A stretch of 64,000 nucleotides of DNA from [Pseudomonas] carboxydohydrogena (lineage in GTDB: Bacteria; Pseudomonadota; Alphaproteobacteria; Rhizobiales; Xanthobacteraceae). The notes beneath the pieces were generated by a model that was given only the letters and a program-made list of their open reading frames with translations, was not told the origin of the DNA and made no database searches. The translations under genes and the position numbers were made by a program. Below, piece by piece: positions 52,941 to 64,000 of the stretch (position 1 is its first letter; each line of letters begins with the position of its first letter). The stretch lies in assembly GCF_029030725.1 (NCBI RefSeq), contig NZ_CP113162.1:1300501-1364500 (forward strand). The letters run 5' to 3'.

Positions 52941-53915
52941 ATGGATTCCATCGCTCTCGAGCGCAGCCCGAAACCGGCTTTGACGTTTGACCGTCAGACC
53001 GGCCGCATTGGCGGAGCGGGTGTGCGCGAACGCCTTACCATCGGCGCGATGCAGGCGGGGGCTGCGATCAGCTCCGCCTGGTATTTTCGCGGCTTTGCGG
53101 CGGGGTGCCAGGGGCTGCGCGTGCTGTCGGCCGAGCAGCCGATCGAGGTGCGCCTCAACGAGGATGCGATATTTTCCTTCCCGTTCTGCGATGGCTACTG
53201 GAGCCTGCTGCTGTTCTCCAGCTATCGCTACGAATTCGACATCGAGATGTTCTTCAAGGGCATCGCCGACGCCGACTACACCCTGATCGATGGCGGCGCG
53301 AATTTCGGCTACTGGTCGGTGCTGGCGTCGAGCCGTCCCTATGGCGCGCATCGCTCGATCGCGATTGAGCCGTCGTCGGCGAATTTCACATGGCTGTCAC
53401 GCAACGCGTCCCGCAATGGCGGGAGGTTCACGCCGGTGAAGGCGGCGATCGGCGCGACTGAAGGCGTCGCGCATCTGTCGGGCCGCAAGCATGAGGCACT
53501 GTCGATCGCAGGCGGTTCGGACGCAGGCGAGGAAGTCCCGGTTGTGACGCTCGATTCCCTGATGGAGCGGATGAAGCTCGATCCGAAGGGGCGTTACGTC
53601 GCCAAGCTCGATGTCGAGGGCGTCGAGATCGCGGCCATCGCGGGCGGCGAGAAACTTCTGTCCGGCGATTGCGTCATGATCTGCGAAGAGCATGGCAACG
53701 ACCGCAACCACACCATTTCGCGGCACATCCTCGATCACACGCCGTTCAAGCTGTTCTGCTACGATCCGGCCACGGGCCGCTTCGAACAACTGACGGATGT
53801 CTCACCGCTCGACCGGATCAAGCGGGCCGTCAATTACGGCTACAACGTGCTGGCGACGGCGAGCCCTTATTGGGAACAGCGAATCCGCGCGCTCGGTCCG
53901 TTTTCGAGGGAGCGA
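52941..53915 (+). CDS. FkbM family methyltransferase
   Basis: A SAM-dependent methyltransferase of about 325 residues from the ATG at 52941 (its TGA stop is at 53916-53918, so the full CDS runs three bases past the coordinate given). FkbM family landmarks are IDGGANFGYWSVLAS, AIEPSSANFTWL, and YVAKLDVEGVEIAAIAGGE, the KxDVEG motif. Such enzymes methylate hydroxyl groups on sugars, polyketides and other natural products. The ATP-grasp gene begins inside its last codon (ATGA overlap), so the two are translationally coupled. Confidence 0.9.
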
Positions 53916-55102
53916 TGAGCGCGTCCCTTCCTCCGGCCGGTGTTGTTCTTCTCGGTGGCGTTCACGGCGCATTGGCGGCGGCGCGCACGCTCGGCCGCAA
54001 GGGCATCCCCGTTGTTTATGTGAGCGACGATCACCCGTTGCCGCGCTTCTCCCGCTATGTGCGGGAGAGTTTCGCGTGGCCCGGCGCGCAGGCGCCCGGT
54101 GCCGCGCAATGGCTGCTCGATCTGGCAGCGACACGCGGCCTGAAAGACTGGCTGCTCATTCCCTGCGCGGACGGCGACGTGAAGCTGATCGCCGAGAACC
54201 GGGATGCGCTGCAAAAGGCGTTTCGCGTGGTGTCGCTGAAATGGGACGACCTGAAGCAGCTTGGCGACAAGAAGCTACTGGCCGGGCTTGCCGCGCGGGT
54301 CGGAATTCCGTTTCCCCGCAGCTACCGGGTGGAGAGTGAGGCGGATCTCGCAGCGCTCGAGCCCGCCTTTCCGGTCCTGCTCAAGCCCGCGCAACGCGAG
54401 GTGCGCAACAGCTTCACGCAGGACAAGGTCTGGCGCGCGAACACCCGCGAGGAACTGGACGCACTATATCGCGATGCGGCCGCACATTCCGGCGCGCCGG
54501 GCGTGGTGGTGCAGGATTACATTCCGGGTGAGGGGCACGAGCAGTATTCCTACGCGGGAGTCTGGTCGGACGGCGAGCCCGTCGCGGAGATGACGGTCCG
54601 CCGGAGACGGCAATATCCGTCGGACTTCGGCATCAGTTGTTTCATCGAGATCGTGGACGAGCCGCGGATTCGCGATGTCGCCGAGAAGCTGCTGCGCGCG
54701 GCCCGCTACGAGGGGCTGGTGGAGATCGACTTCAAGTTCGATCCCCGCGACGGCCAGTTCAAGCCGCTCGACGTCAACACGCGGGTCTGGGCCTGGCTCG
54801 GGCTCGGGGAGGCGGCGGGCACCGATTTCGTCACCATGCTTTACCGCATGGCCCATGGAGAACCGCCCCCGGCGTCGGCAAATTCCAGTGACCATCGCTG
54901 GATGCATGTTCTTCGCGACGCTCCGGCGGTTCTGTCGCTGGTCCGGTCGGGGCAATGGCGCGGGGGACTGCGGGCCTATCTGGCGAGTTTCCGCCAGCCG
55001 ATCGCATGGGCGACCATGGCATGGGACGATCCCGTTCCCTTCATGGTCGAAATCCCGATCACGGCGTTCCGCATCCTGCGGCGCCGGATGTCGCGAGGCT
55101 GA
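53915..55102 (+). CDS. ATP-grasp ligase-like protein
   Basis: A 395-residue protein from the ATG at 53915, which overlaps the FkbM stop; a longer upstream frame is spurious. An N-terminal Rossmann-like part (VVLLGGVHGALAAARTLGRKG, about 10-30, in two motifs) is followed by an ATP-grasp fold: FPVLLKPAQREV, GVVVQDYIPGEGHEQYSY, and the metal/phosphate motif LDVNTRVW near residue 290. This layout recalls D-aspartate ligases and other carboxylate-amine ligases that join an amino acid to an acceptor. The substrate is unknown. In the cluster it could build an amide or peptide bond. Confidence 0.85.
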   Translation: MSASLPPAGVVLLGGVHGALAAARTLGRKGIPVVYVSDDHPLPRFSRYVRESFAWPGAQAPGAAQWLLDLAATRGLKDWLLIPCADGDVKLIAENRDALQKAFRVVSLKWDDLKQLGDKKLLAGLAARVGIPFPRSYRVESEADLAALEPAFPVLLKPAQREVRNSFTQDKVWRANTREELDALYRDAAAHSGAPGVVVQDYIPGEGHEQYSYAGVWSDGEPVAEMTVRRRRQYPSDFGISCFIEIVDEPRIRDVAEKLLRAARYEGLVEIDFKFDPRDGQFKPLDVNTRVWAWLGLGEAAGTDFVTMLYRMAHGEPPPASANSSDHRWMHVLRDAPAVLSLVRSGQWRGGLRAYLASFRQPIAWATMAWDDPVPFMVEIPITAFRILRRRMSRG

Positions 55103-55785
55103 GCCACCGGGATCGGCTGTCGGAGATGCAGGCTGGTCCGATAGGGTTGGCACCTTCTACTGTATAATTATACCTAATCTTTTAAAATCAATTAGTTATA
55201 TGAATCGCCAAAGGCGTAAAGTGCGCGCGGCGGTGGTTCTCTGACCCAGGGAATCGCGATTGGCGCGATTCTCGCTCCGGGAGAATTCGTCTTTCGCGCG
55301 CATCGGATGCGGATGACAGAAACGCCGGAATGGCGCGGGCTTTTTACATTACCTTTCGTCTTGACTTGGCCATGCATGGCTTATACAAACCGGCCACTTC
55401 ACGACAGGCGGTGAGCTTCCCTGTGTCGGAACGGACCACCTTTCATCCCCCGGGCTTCGGCTCCGGCATGAAACGGCACCAACCTCGACCCATGACGCTC
55501 AGACGCTGTCGGTACTAACCAGGCAATGCCAAGACGAAAATCAGTCTCTCGGGCGATTGGCTTCTGAGATTGGCTTTGGATGCATGACCTTGGTGGACTT
55601 CGGGTGAAAGCCTGAGGCGAACTGGGGTCCTCTGTGGCGTTTCAGCGCTTTCCGGTCAGCGATGACCGGCTGGCGCGATTTCGTTTTGCGCGGATGGTTT
55701 GCATCGGCGTGAAGAGAGTGGGGCGGTTGCCCCGAATGAATTTGCAAGACCGCAAGGTCTCGCGTGAACAAGGGTGAAGGCGAAT
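55103..55785. other. 683-base gap before the str operon
   Basis: No gene is seen. The left part (55151-55203) is unusually AT-rich, with the palindrome GTATAATTATAC. A stem GAATCGCG/CGCGATTC (55251-55271) follows. The right part is a long leader for rpsL with GTCTCGCG-type GC elements and a promoter candidate (listed separately). Confidence 0.4.
55361..55387 (+). promoter_or_regulatory. Possible promoter of the str operon
   Basis: CTTGACTT with TTGACT at 55361-55366 and TATACA at 55382-55387; spacing is 15 bases, shorter than ideal. The leader to rpsL would be nearly 400 bases. Confidence 0.4.
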
Positions 55786-56157
55786 ATGCCGACGATCAAC
55801 CAGCTGATCGCAAATCCGCGCGAAGCGCAGAAGTCGCGCAAGAAGGTTCCGGCTCTGCAACAGTCGCCGCAGAAGCGTGGCGTGTGCACGCGCGTCTATA
55901 CGACGACTCCGAAGAAGCCGAACTCGGCGCTTCGTAAGGTCGCCAAGGTGCGCCTGACCAACGGCTTCGAGGTCATCGGCTACATTCCGGGTGAAGGCCA
56001 CAACCTTCAGGAGCACTCGGTGGTCATGATCCGCGGCGGCCGCGTCAAGGACTTGCCCGGCGTTCGCTACCACATCCTCCGCGGCGTCCTCGATACGCAG
56101 GGCGTCAAGAACCGTAAGCAGCGCCGTTCGAAGTACGGCGCGAAGCGTCCGAAGTAA
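55786..56157 (+). CDS. rpsL: 30S ribosomal protein S12
   Basis: A 123-residue S12 beginning [13 protein letters not shown] at the ATG at 55786. It is part of the decoding centre. Lys43 ([13 protein letters not shown]) and Lys88 ([10 protein letters not shown]) are wild type, so no streptomycin-resistance change is seen here. First gene of the str operon. Confidence 0.99.
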   Translation: MPTINQLIANPREAQKSRKKVPALQQSPQKRGVCTRVYTTTPKKPNSALRKVAKVRLTNGFEVIGYIPGEGHNLQEHSVVMIRGGRVKDLPGVRYHILRGVLDTQGVKNRKQRRSKYGAKRPK

Positions 56158-56643
<486 letters not shown>

Positions 56644-56676
56644 CGGCGACCCGAACGGACATTTAAGGACAGGCCC

Positions 56677-58749
<2,073 letters not shown>

Positions 58750-58788
58750 TTGTCTTTGGTGAAAGCCAAAGTCTGAACGGAGAGTGTC

Positions 58789-59979
<1,191 letters not shown>

Positions 59980-59989
59980 GACACGATCC

Positions 59990-60025
59990 GCCGTCATGCC
60001 CGGCCGGAAGGCCGGGCATGACGGC
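59990..60025 (+). repeat. Perfect palindrome between tuf and rpsJ
   Basis: A 16-base-pair perfect stem (GCCGTCATGCCCGGCC and its complement) with loop GGAA lies 10 bases after the tuf stop, followed by CCCCTTTG, so no strong T tract. It could partly end or process the str transcript. The inner arms TGCCCGGCC/GGCCGGGCA match the hairpin between rpoB and rpoC. Confidence 0.7.
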
Positions 60026-60088
60026 CCCTTTGAATACCGACGTGGATGACCGGACTGACCGGTCGTGACGGGCAAGAAAGAAACGGCA

Positions 60089-60397
60089 ATGAACGGCCAG
60101 AATATTCGCATTCGTCTCAAGGCGTTCGACCATCGGATTCTCGATACGTCGACCCGCGAGATCGTGAACACGGCAAAACGCACCGGTGCTCAGGTTCGCG
60201 GACCGATTCCGCTGCCGACCCGCATCGAGAAGTTCACCGTGAACCGTTCGCCTCACGTCGATAAGAAGAGCCGCGAGCAGTTCGAGATGCGCACTCACAA
60301 GCGCCTTCTCGATATCGTCGATCCGACGCCGCAGACGGTCGATGCTTTGATGAAGCTCGACCTCGCCGCTGGCGTCGATGTCGAGATCAAGCTCTAA
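60089..60397 (+). CDS. rpsJ: 30S ribosomal protein S10
   Basis: A 102-residue S10 starting [16 protein letters not shown] at 60089. It is also NusE, a partner of NusB and NusG. First gene of the S10 operon. Confidence 0.98.
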
Positions 60398-60448
60398 AAA
60401 CTTTTACGTTAGTCCGCTCGCCGGACAGAAAGAATGGGAAGCACGCCG

Positions 60449-61180
60449 ATGCGCTCCGGAGTGATCGCACAAAAGGTCGGGATGACGCGGGTCTTTACGG
60501 AGGCCGGCGAACATATTCCTGTGACCGTGCTGAAGCTGGGCAACTGTCAGGTTGTCGGCCACCGCACCAAGGACAAGAACGGCTACACCGCGCTCCAGCT
60601 CGGTTCGGGCGCTCGCAAGTCCGTTTACATGCCGAAGGCCGAACGCGGACAGTTCGCGGTCGCCAAGGTCGAACCCAAGCGCAAGGTCGTGGAATTCCGC
60701 GTCAGCGATGATGCTGTGATCCCGGTCGGTGCCGAAATCACCGCCGATCACTTCGTCGCCGGCCAGTTCGTCGATGTCACCGGCACTTCGGTCGGTAAGG
60801 GCTTCGCGGGCGGCATGAAGCGCTGGAATTTCGGCGGTCTGCGCGCCACCCACGGCGTCTCGGTTTCGCACCGCTCGATCGGTTCGACCGGTGGCCGTCA
60901 GGACCCGGGCAAGACCTTCAAGAACAAGAAGATGCCCGGTCACATGGGTGTCGATCGCATCACCACGCTGAACCTGCGCGTGGTCCAGACCGATGTCGAG
61001 CGCGGCTTGCTGCTCGTCGAAGGTGCCGTTCCCGGTTCTAAGGGCGGCTGGATCACCGTGCGCGATGCCGTCAAGAAGCCGCTTCCGAAGGAAGCTGCGA
61101 AGCCGGGCAAGTTCAAGCTCGCCGAAGGCGGCGACAAGGCTGCGCCTGCCGCAGAAGCGACTGCCGGGGAGGGCGCGTGA
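60449..61180 (+). CDS. rplC: 50S ribosomal protein L3
   Basis: A 243-residue L3. The start [16 protein letters not shown] at 60449 is chosen by family similarity; an ATG at 60434 would add five residues. [15 protein letters not shown] is the conserved loop reaching the peptidyl-transferase centre. The C-terminal end has an Ala/Lys-rich tail. Stop overlaps the rplD start. Confidence 0.97.
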   Translation: MRSGVIAQKVGMTRVFTEAGEHIPVTVLKLGNCQVVGHRTKDKNGYTALQLGSGARKSVYMPKAERGQFAVAKVEPKRKVVEFRVSDDAVIPVGAEITADHFVAGQFVDVTGTSVGKGFAGGMKRWNFGGLRATHGVSVSHRSIGSTGGRQDPGKTFKNKKMPGHMGVDRITTLNLRVVQTDVERGLLLVEGAVPGSKGGWITVRDAVKKPLPKEAAKPGKFKLAEGGDKAAPAAEATAGEGA

Positions 61181-61800
61181 TGGAACTGAACGTCACAACT
61201 CTTGAAGGCAAGGCTGCGGGTTCGGTGAACCTGTCGGACGAGATCTTCGGTCTCGAGCCGCGCAAGGACATCATCCAGCGCGTCGTCAACTGGCAGCTCG
61301 CCAAGCGTCAGGCCGGCACGCACAAGGCCAAGGGCCGTGCGGAAGTCTGGCGCACCGGCAAGAAGATGTACAAGCAGAAGGGCACCGGCGGTGCTCGTCA
61401 CGGCTCGGCCCGCGTGCCGCAGTTCCGTGGCGGTGGCCGCGCGTTCGGTCCCGTCGTGCGCAGCCATGCTCACGATCTGCCGAAGAAGGTTCGTCAACTC
61501 GGTCTGCGCCATGCGCTGTCGGCGAAGGCGAAGGACGGCGGTCTGGTCGTGATCGACAATGCCGAACTGAAGGACGCCAAGACCAAGGCGCTGATCGGTC
61601 ACTTCTCGGGCCTCGGCCTGACCAGCGCGCTGATCGTCGATGGCACCGAAGTGAACAACGGCTTTGCACAGGCCGCCCGCAACATTCCGCACATCGACGT
61701 GCTGCCGATCCAGGGCATCAACGTCTATGACATCCTGCGCCGTCAGAAGCTGGTGCTGACGAAGGCCGCGGTGGACGCGTTGGAGGCGCGCTTCAAATGA
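61180..61800 (+). CDS. rplD: 50S ribosomal protein L4
   Basis: A 206-residue L4 whose ATG at 61180 shares the A of the rplC TGA stop. The loop [21 protein letters not shown] lines the exit tunnel. In E. coli L4 represses the S10 operon. Confidence 0.98.
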   Translation: MELNVTTLEGKAAGSVNLSDEIFGLEPRKDIIQRVVNWQLAKRQAGTHKAKGRAEVWRTGKKMYKQKGTGGARHGSARVPQFRGGGRAFGPVVRSHAHDLPKKVRQLGLRHALSAKAKDGGLVVIDNAELKDAKTKALIGHFSGLGLTSALIVDGTEVNNGFAQAARNIPHIDVLPIQGINVYDILRRQKLVLTKAAVDALEARFK

Positions 61801-62096
61801 GCACTCAGGACTCGCGCCACTACGACATCATCGTCTCCCCCGTGATTACGGAAAAGGCGACGTCGGCGTCCGAGCACAACAAGGTTGTGTTCAAGGTTGC
61901 CGCGAAGGCGACCAAGCCGCAGATCAAGGAAGCGATTGAGAAGCTGTTCGACGTCAAGGTGAAGGGCGTCAATACGCTGGTCCGCAAGGGCAAGACCAAG
62001 GTCTTCCGCGGCCAGTTCGGCTCTCAGTCGGATACCAAGCGCGCTGTCGTGACCCTCGAAGAGGGCCACCGCATCGACGTGACCACCGGACTGTAA
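61797..62096 (+). CDS. rplW: 50S ribosomal protein L23
   Basis: A 99-residue L23 beginning [20 protein letters not shown], at the tunnel exit where SRP and trigger factor bind. Its ATG overlaps the rplD stop (ATGA). Confidence 0.98.
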   Translation: MSTQDSRHYDIIVSPVITEKATSASEHNKVVFKVAAKATKPQIKEAIEKLFDVKVKGVNTLVRKGKTKVFRGQFGSQSDTKRAVVTLEEGHRIDVTTGL

Positions 62097-62107
62097 GGTT
62101 TACGACG

Positions 62108-62944
62108 ATGGCATTGAAAACATTCAACCCCACGACGCCCGGCCAGCGCCAATTGGTGATGGTCGATCGCTCGGCGCTCTATAAGGGCAAGCCGGTCAAG
62201 GCGCTCACCGAGGGCAAGCATTCCAACGGTGGCCGTGGCAACACCGGCCGCATCACCGTGCGCTTCCGTGGCGGCGGTCACAAGAAGACCTATCGCCTGG
62301 TGGACTTCAAGCGCACCAAGGTCGATGTCGCCGCGACCGTGGAACGGCTCGAATACGATCCGAACCGCACCGCGTTCATCGCGCTGATCAAGTACGCCGA
62401 CGGCGAACAGTCCTACATCCTGGCGCCGCAGCGTCTGGCCGTGGGCGATACCGTGATCGCCGGCAACTACGTCGACGTGAAGCCGGGCAATGTCATGCCG
62501 ATGGGCAACATGCCGGTCGGCACCATCGTCCACAATGTCGAGATGAAGATCGGCAAGGGCGGTCAGATGGCGCGTTCGGCGGGCACCTACGCCCAGATCG
62601 TCGGCCGCGACCACGACTACGTTATTCTTCGCCTGAACTCGGGCGAGCAGCGCATGGTCCACGGCCGCTGCACCGCCACCATCGGTGCGGTGTCGAACCC
62701 GGACCACATGAACACCTCGATCGGCAAGGCCGGCCGCAAGCGTTGGATGGGCCGTCGCCCGCACAACCGCGGCGTCGTCATGAACCCGATCGACCATCCG
62801 CACGGCGGCGGTGAAGGCCGCACCTCGGGCGGCCGCCACCCGGTCACCCCGTGGGGCAAGCCGACCAAGGGCAAGAAGACCCGCACCAACAAGTCGACCA
62901 ACAAGTTCATTCTCATCAGCCGCCACAAGCGGAAGAAGAAGTAA
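62108..62944 (+). CDS. rplB: 50S ribosomal protein L2
   Basis: A 278-residue L2, needed for peptidyl-transferase centre assembly. [21 protein letters not shown] contains the conserved histidine loop. Confidence 0.99.
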   Translation: MALKTFNPTTPGQRQLVMVDRSALYKGKPVKALTEGKHSNGGRGNTGRITVRFRGGGHKKTYRLVDFKRTKVDVAATVERLEYDPNRTAFIALIKYADGEQSYILAPQRLAVGDTVIAGNYVDVKPGNVMPMGNMPVGTIVHNVEMKIGKGGQMARSAGTYAQIVGRDHDYVILRLNSGEQRMVHGRCTATIGAVSNPDHMNTSIGKAGRKRWMGRRPHNRGVVMNPIDHPHGGGEGRTSGGRHPVTPWGKPTKGKKTRTNKSTNKFILISRHKRKKK

Positions 62945-62956
62945 GGATCGCCGGAC

Positions 62957-63235
62957 ATGGTACGTTCAGTCTGGAAAGGCCCGTTCGTTGAAGGCTCTCT
63001 GCTCAAGAAGGCAGATGCAGCCCGCGCGTCTGGCCGTCACGACGTCATCAAGATCTGGAGCCGCCGCTCGACGATCCTGCCGCAGTTCGTGGGTCTGACC
63101 TTCGGCGTCTACAACGGCCAGAAGCACGTTCCGGTCGCCGTGAACGAGGAAATGGTCGGCCACAAGTTCGGCGAGTTCTCGCCGACCCGCACTTTCCATG
63201 GCCATTCGGGCGATAAGAAAGCCAAGAAGGCTTGA
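62957..63235 (+). CDS. rpsS: 30S ribosomal protein S19
   Basis: A 92-residue S19 with [13 protein letters not shown] and [21 protein letters not shown], placed between rplB and rplV as usual. Confidence 0.98.
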   Translation: MVRSVWKGPFVEGSLLKKADAARASGRHDVIKIWSRRSTILPQFVGLTFGVYNGQKHVPVAVNEEMVGHKFGEFSPTRTFHGHSGDKKAKKA

Positions 63236-63245
63236 GGACTAAGTC

Positions 63246-63632
63246 ATGAGCAAACCAAAGCGCGAACGCGCCCTTTCGGAGAATGAAGCCAAGGCGGTTG
63301 CCCGCATGCTTCGCGTGAGCCCGCAGAAGCTCAATCTTGTCGCGCAACTGATCCGCGGCAAGAAGGCTGCTTCCGCGCTGGCCGACCTGCAATTCTCGCG
63401 CAAGCGGATCGCGGTCGACGTCAAGAAGTGCCTCGAATCCGCGATCGCCAACGCCGAAAACAACCATGACCTCGATGTTGACGCGCTGGTCGTCTCCGAG
63501 GCGCATGTCGGCAACGGCATCGTGATGAAGCGTTTCGCACCGCGCGGCCGTGGCCGTTCGGGCCGTGTCTATAAACCGTTCTCGCAGCTGACGATCGTTG
63601 TCCGTCAGGTCGAGGCCGAGGCGAGCGCTTAA
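63246..63632 (+). CDS. rplV: 50S ribosomal protein L22
   Basis: A 128-residue L22, lining the exit tunnel. [18 protein letters not shown] and the tunnel loop [20 protein letters not shown] are conserved. Confidence 0.98.
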   Translation: MSKPKRERALSENEAKAVARMLRVSPQKLNLVAQLIRGKKAASALADLQFSRKRIAVDVKKCLESAIANAENNHDLDVDALVVSEAHVGNGIVMKRFAPRGRGRSGRVYKPFSQLTIVVRQVEAEASA

Positions 63633-63650
63633 AGAGCGCAGGAGAAAACG

Positions 63651-64000
63651 ATGGGTCAAAAGATCAATCCAATCGGGCTGCGTCTCGGCATCAACCGGAC
63701 CTGGGATTCCCGTTGGTTCGCCGGCAAGGGCGAATACGCCAAGCTCCTCCACGAGGACGTGCGGATTCGCGAAGTGCTGATGAAGGAACTGAAGCAGGCG
63801 GCCGTGGCGCGCATCGTGATCGAGCGCCCGCACAAGAAGTGCCGCGTTTCGGTTTACTCGGCGCGCCCCGGCGTGGTGATCGGCAAGAAGGGCGCCGACA
63901 TCGACAAGCTGAAGAAGAAGGTCGCGGAGATCACCCAGTCCGACGTCGTCATCAACATCGTCGAAATCCGCAAGCCGGAACTCGACGCGACGCTGGTCGC
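63651..64000 (+). CDS. rpsC: 30S ribosomal protein S3, cut by window edge
   Basis: The first 116 codons of S3, starting [20 protein letters not shown] after AGGAG. The window ends inside it, just past the KH-domain [18 protein letters not shown]. No defect in the visible part. Confidence 0.98.
   Translation, partial: MGQKINPIGLRLGINRTWDSRWFAGKGEYAKLLHEDVRIREVLMKELKQAAVARIVIERPHKKCRVSVYSARPGVVIGKKGADIDKLKKKVAEITQSDVVINIVEIRKPELDATLV

Noticed and set aside
55900-56060. Possible streptomycin-resistance changes in rpsL
   Set aside because: Lys43 and Lys88 are unchanged.

Overview
The window is about 64 kb of a high-GC alphaproteobacterial chromosome, most likely a member of the Bradyrhizobiaceae/Nitrobacteraceae (Afipia, Oligotropha, Bradyrhizobium, Nitrobacter, Rhodopseudomonas group). 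The reasons are the protein sequences, an HWE-type histidine kinase, a DUF2336 protein, a nested palindromic intergenic repeat of a kind I associate with this family, and the order tRNA-Trp, secE-nusG-rplKA-rplJL-rpoBC followed by rpsLG-fusA-tuf-S10. The genus is a guess. No phage, IS element, CRISPR array or rRNA gene was found.

Region 1 (1-31,200) is housekeeping and signalling. It holds a rhomboid protease, a CBS protein, a patatin lipase, an exported protein of unknown role, a PAS-GGDEF-EAL protein, a nitroreductase, threonyl-tRNA synthetase, and a complete periplasmic molybdenum aldehyde oxidoreductase operon (paoABC, Tat-exported). These are followed by yidD, a ClpP-fold-like exported protein, an Fe-S scaffold, folE, hisI, a lytic transglycosylase, a DUF2336 protein, an orphan Hpt/receiver pair and NAD kinase. 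Next comes a TonB-dependent receptor under a cobalamin riboswitch (btuB), with a lipoprotein and TspO behind it on the other strand. A LprI-type protein, a membrane diguanylate cyclase, two small exported proteins and rlmB close the region. tRNA-Thr(UGU), tRNA-Tyr(GUA) and tRNA-Gly(UCC) lie here.

Region 2 (31,300-35,500) carries a two-TM channel with a NaK-like selectivity filter, two tiny membrane proteins, an HWE histidine kinase, tRNA-Trp(CCA) and a metallophosphatase.

Region 3 (35,700-48,240) is the secE-nusG, rplK-rplA, rplJ-rplL and rpoB-rpoC block. It has long structured leaders and intergenic hairpins and ends at a clear terminator after rpoC.

Region 4 (48,480-55,100) separates rpoC from rpsL. 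It holds four genes on the same strand: a fusion of an FAD amine-oxidase-like oxidoreductase with a SAM methyltransferase, an ABC exporter with very acidic tails, an FkbM-type methyltransferase, and an ATP-grasp ligase. Together they look like a small biosynthesis-and-export module with no product I can name. This is the best candidate for an undescribed system in the window.

Region 5 (55,100-64,000) is the str operon (rpsL, rpsG, fusA, tuf) running into the S10 operon (rpsJ, rplC, rplD, rplW, rplB, rpsS, rplV and the start of rpsC, which is cut by the window edge).
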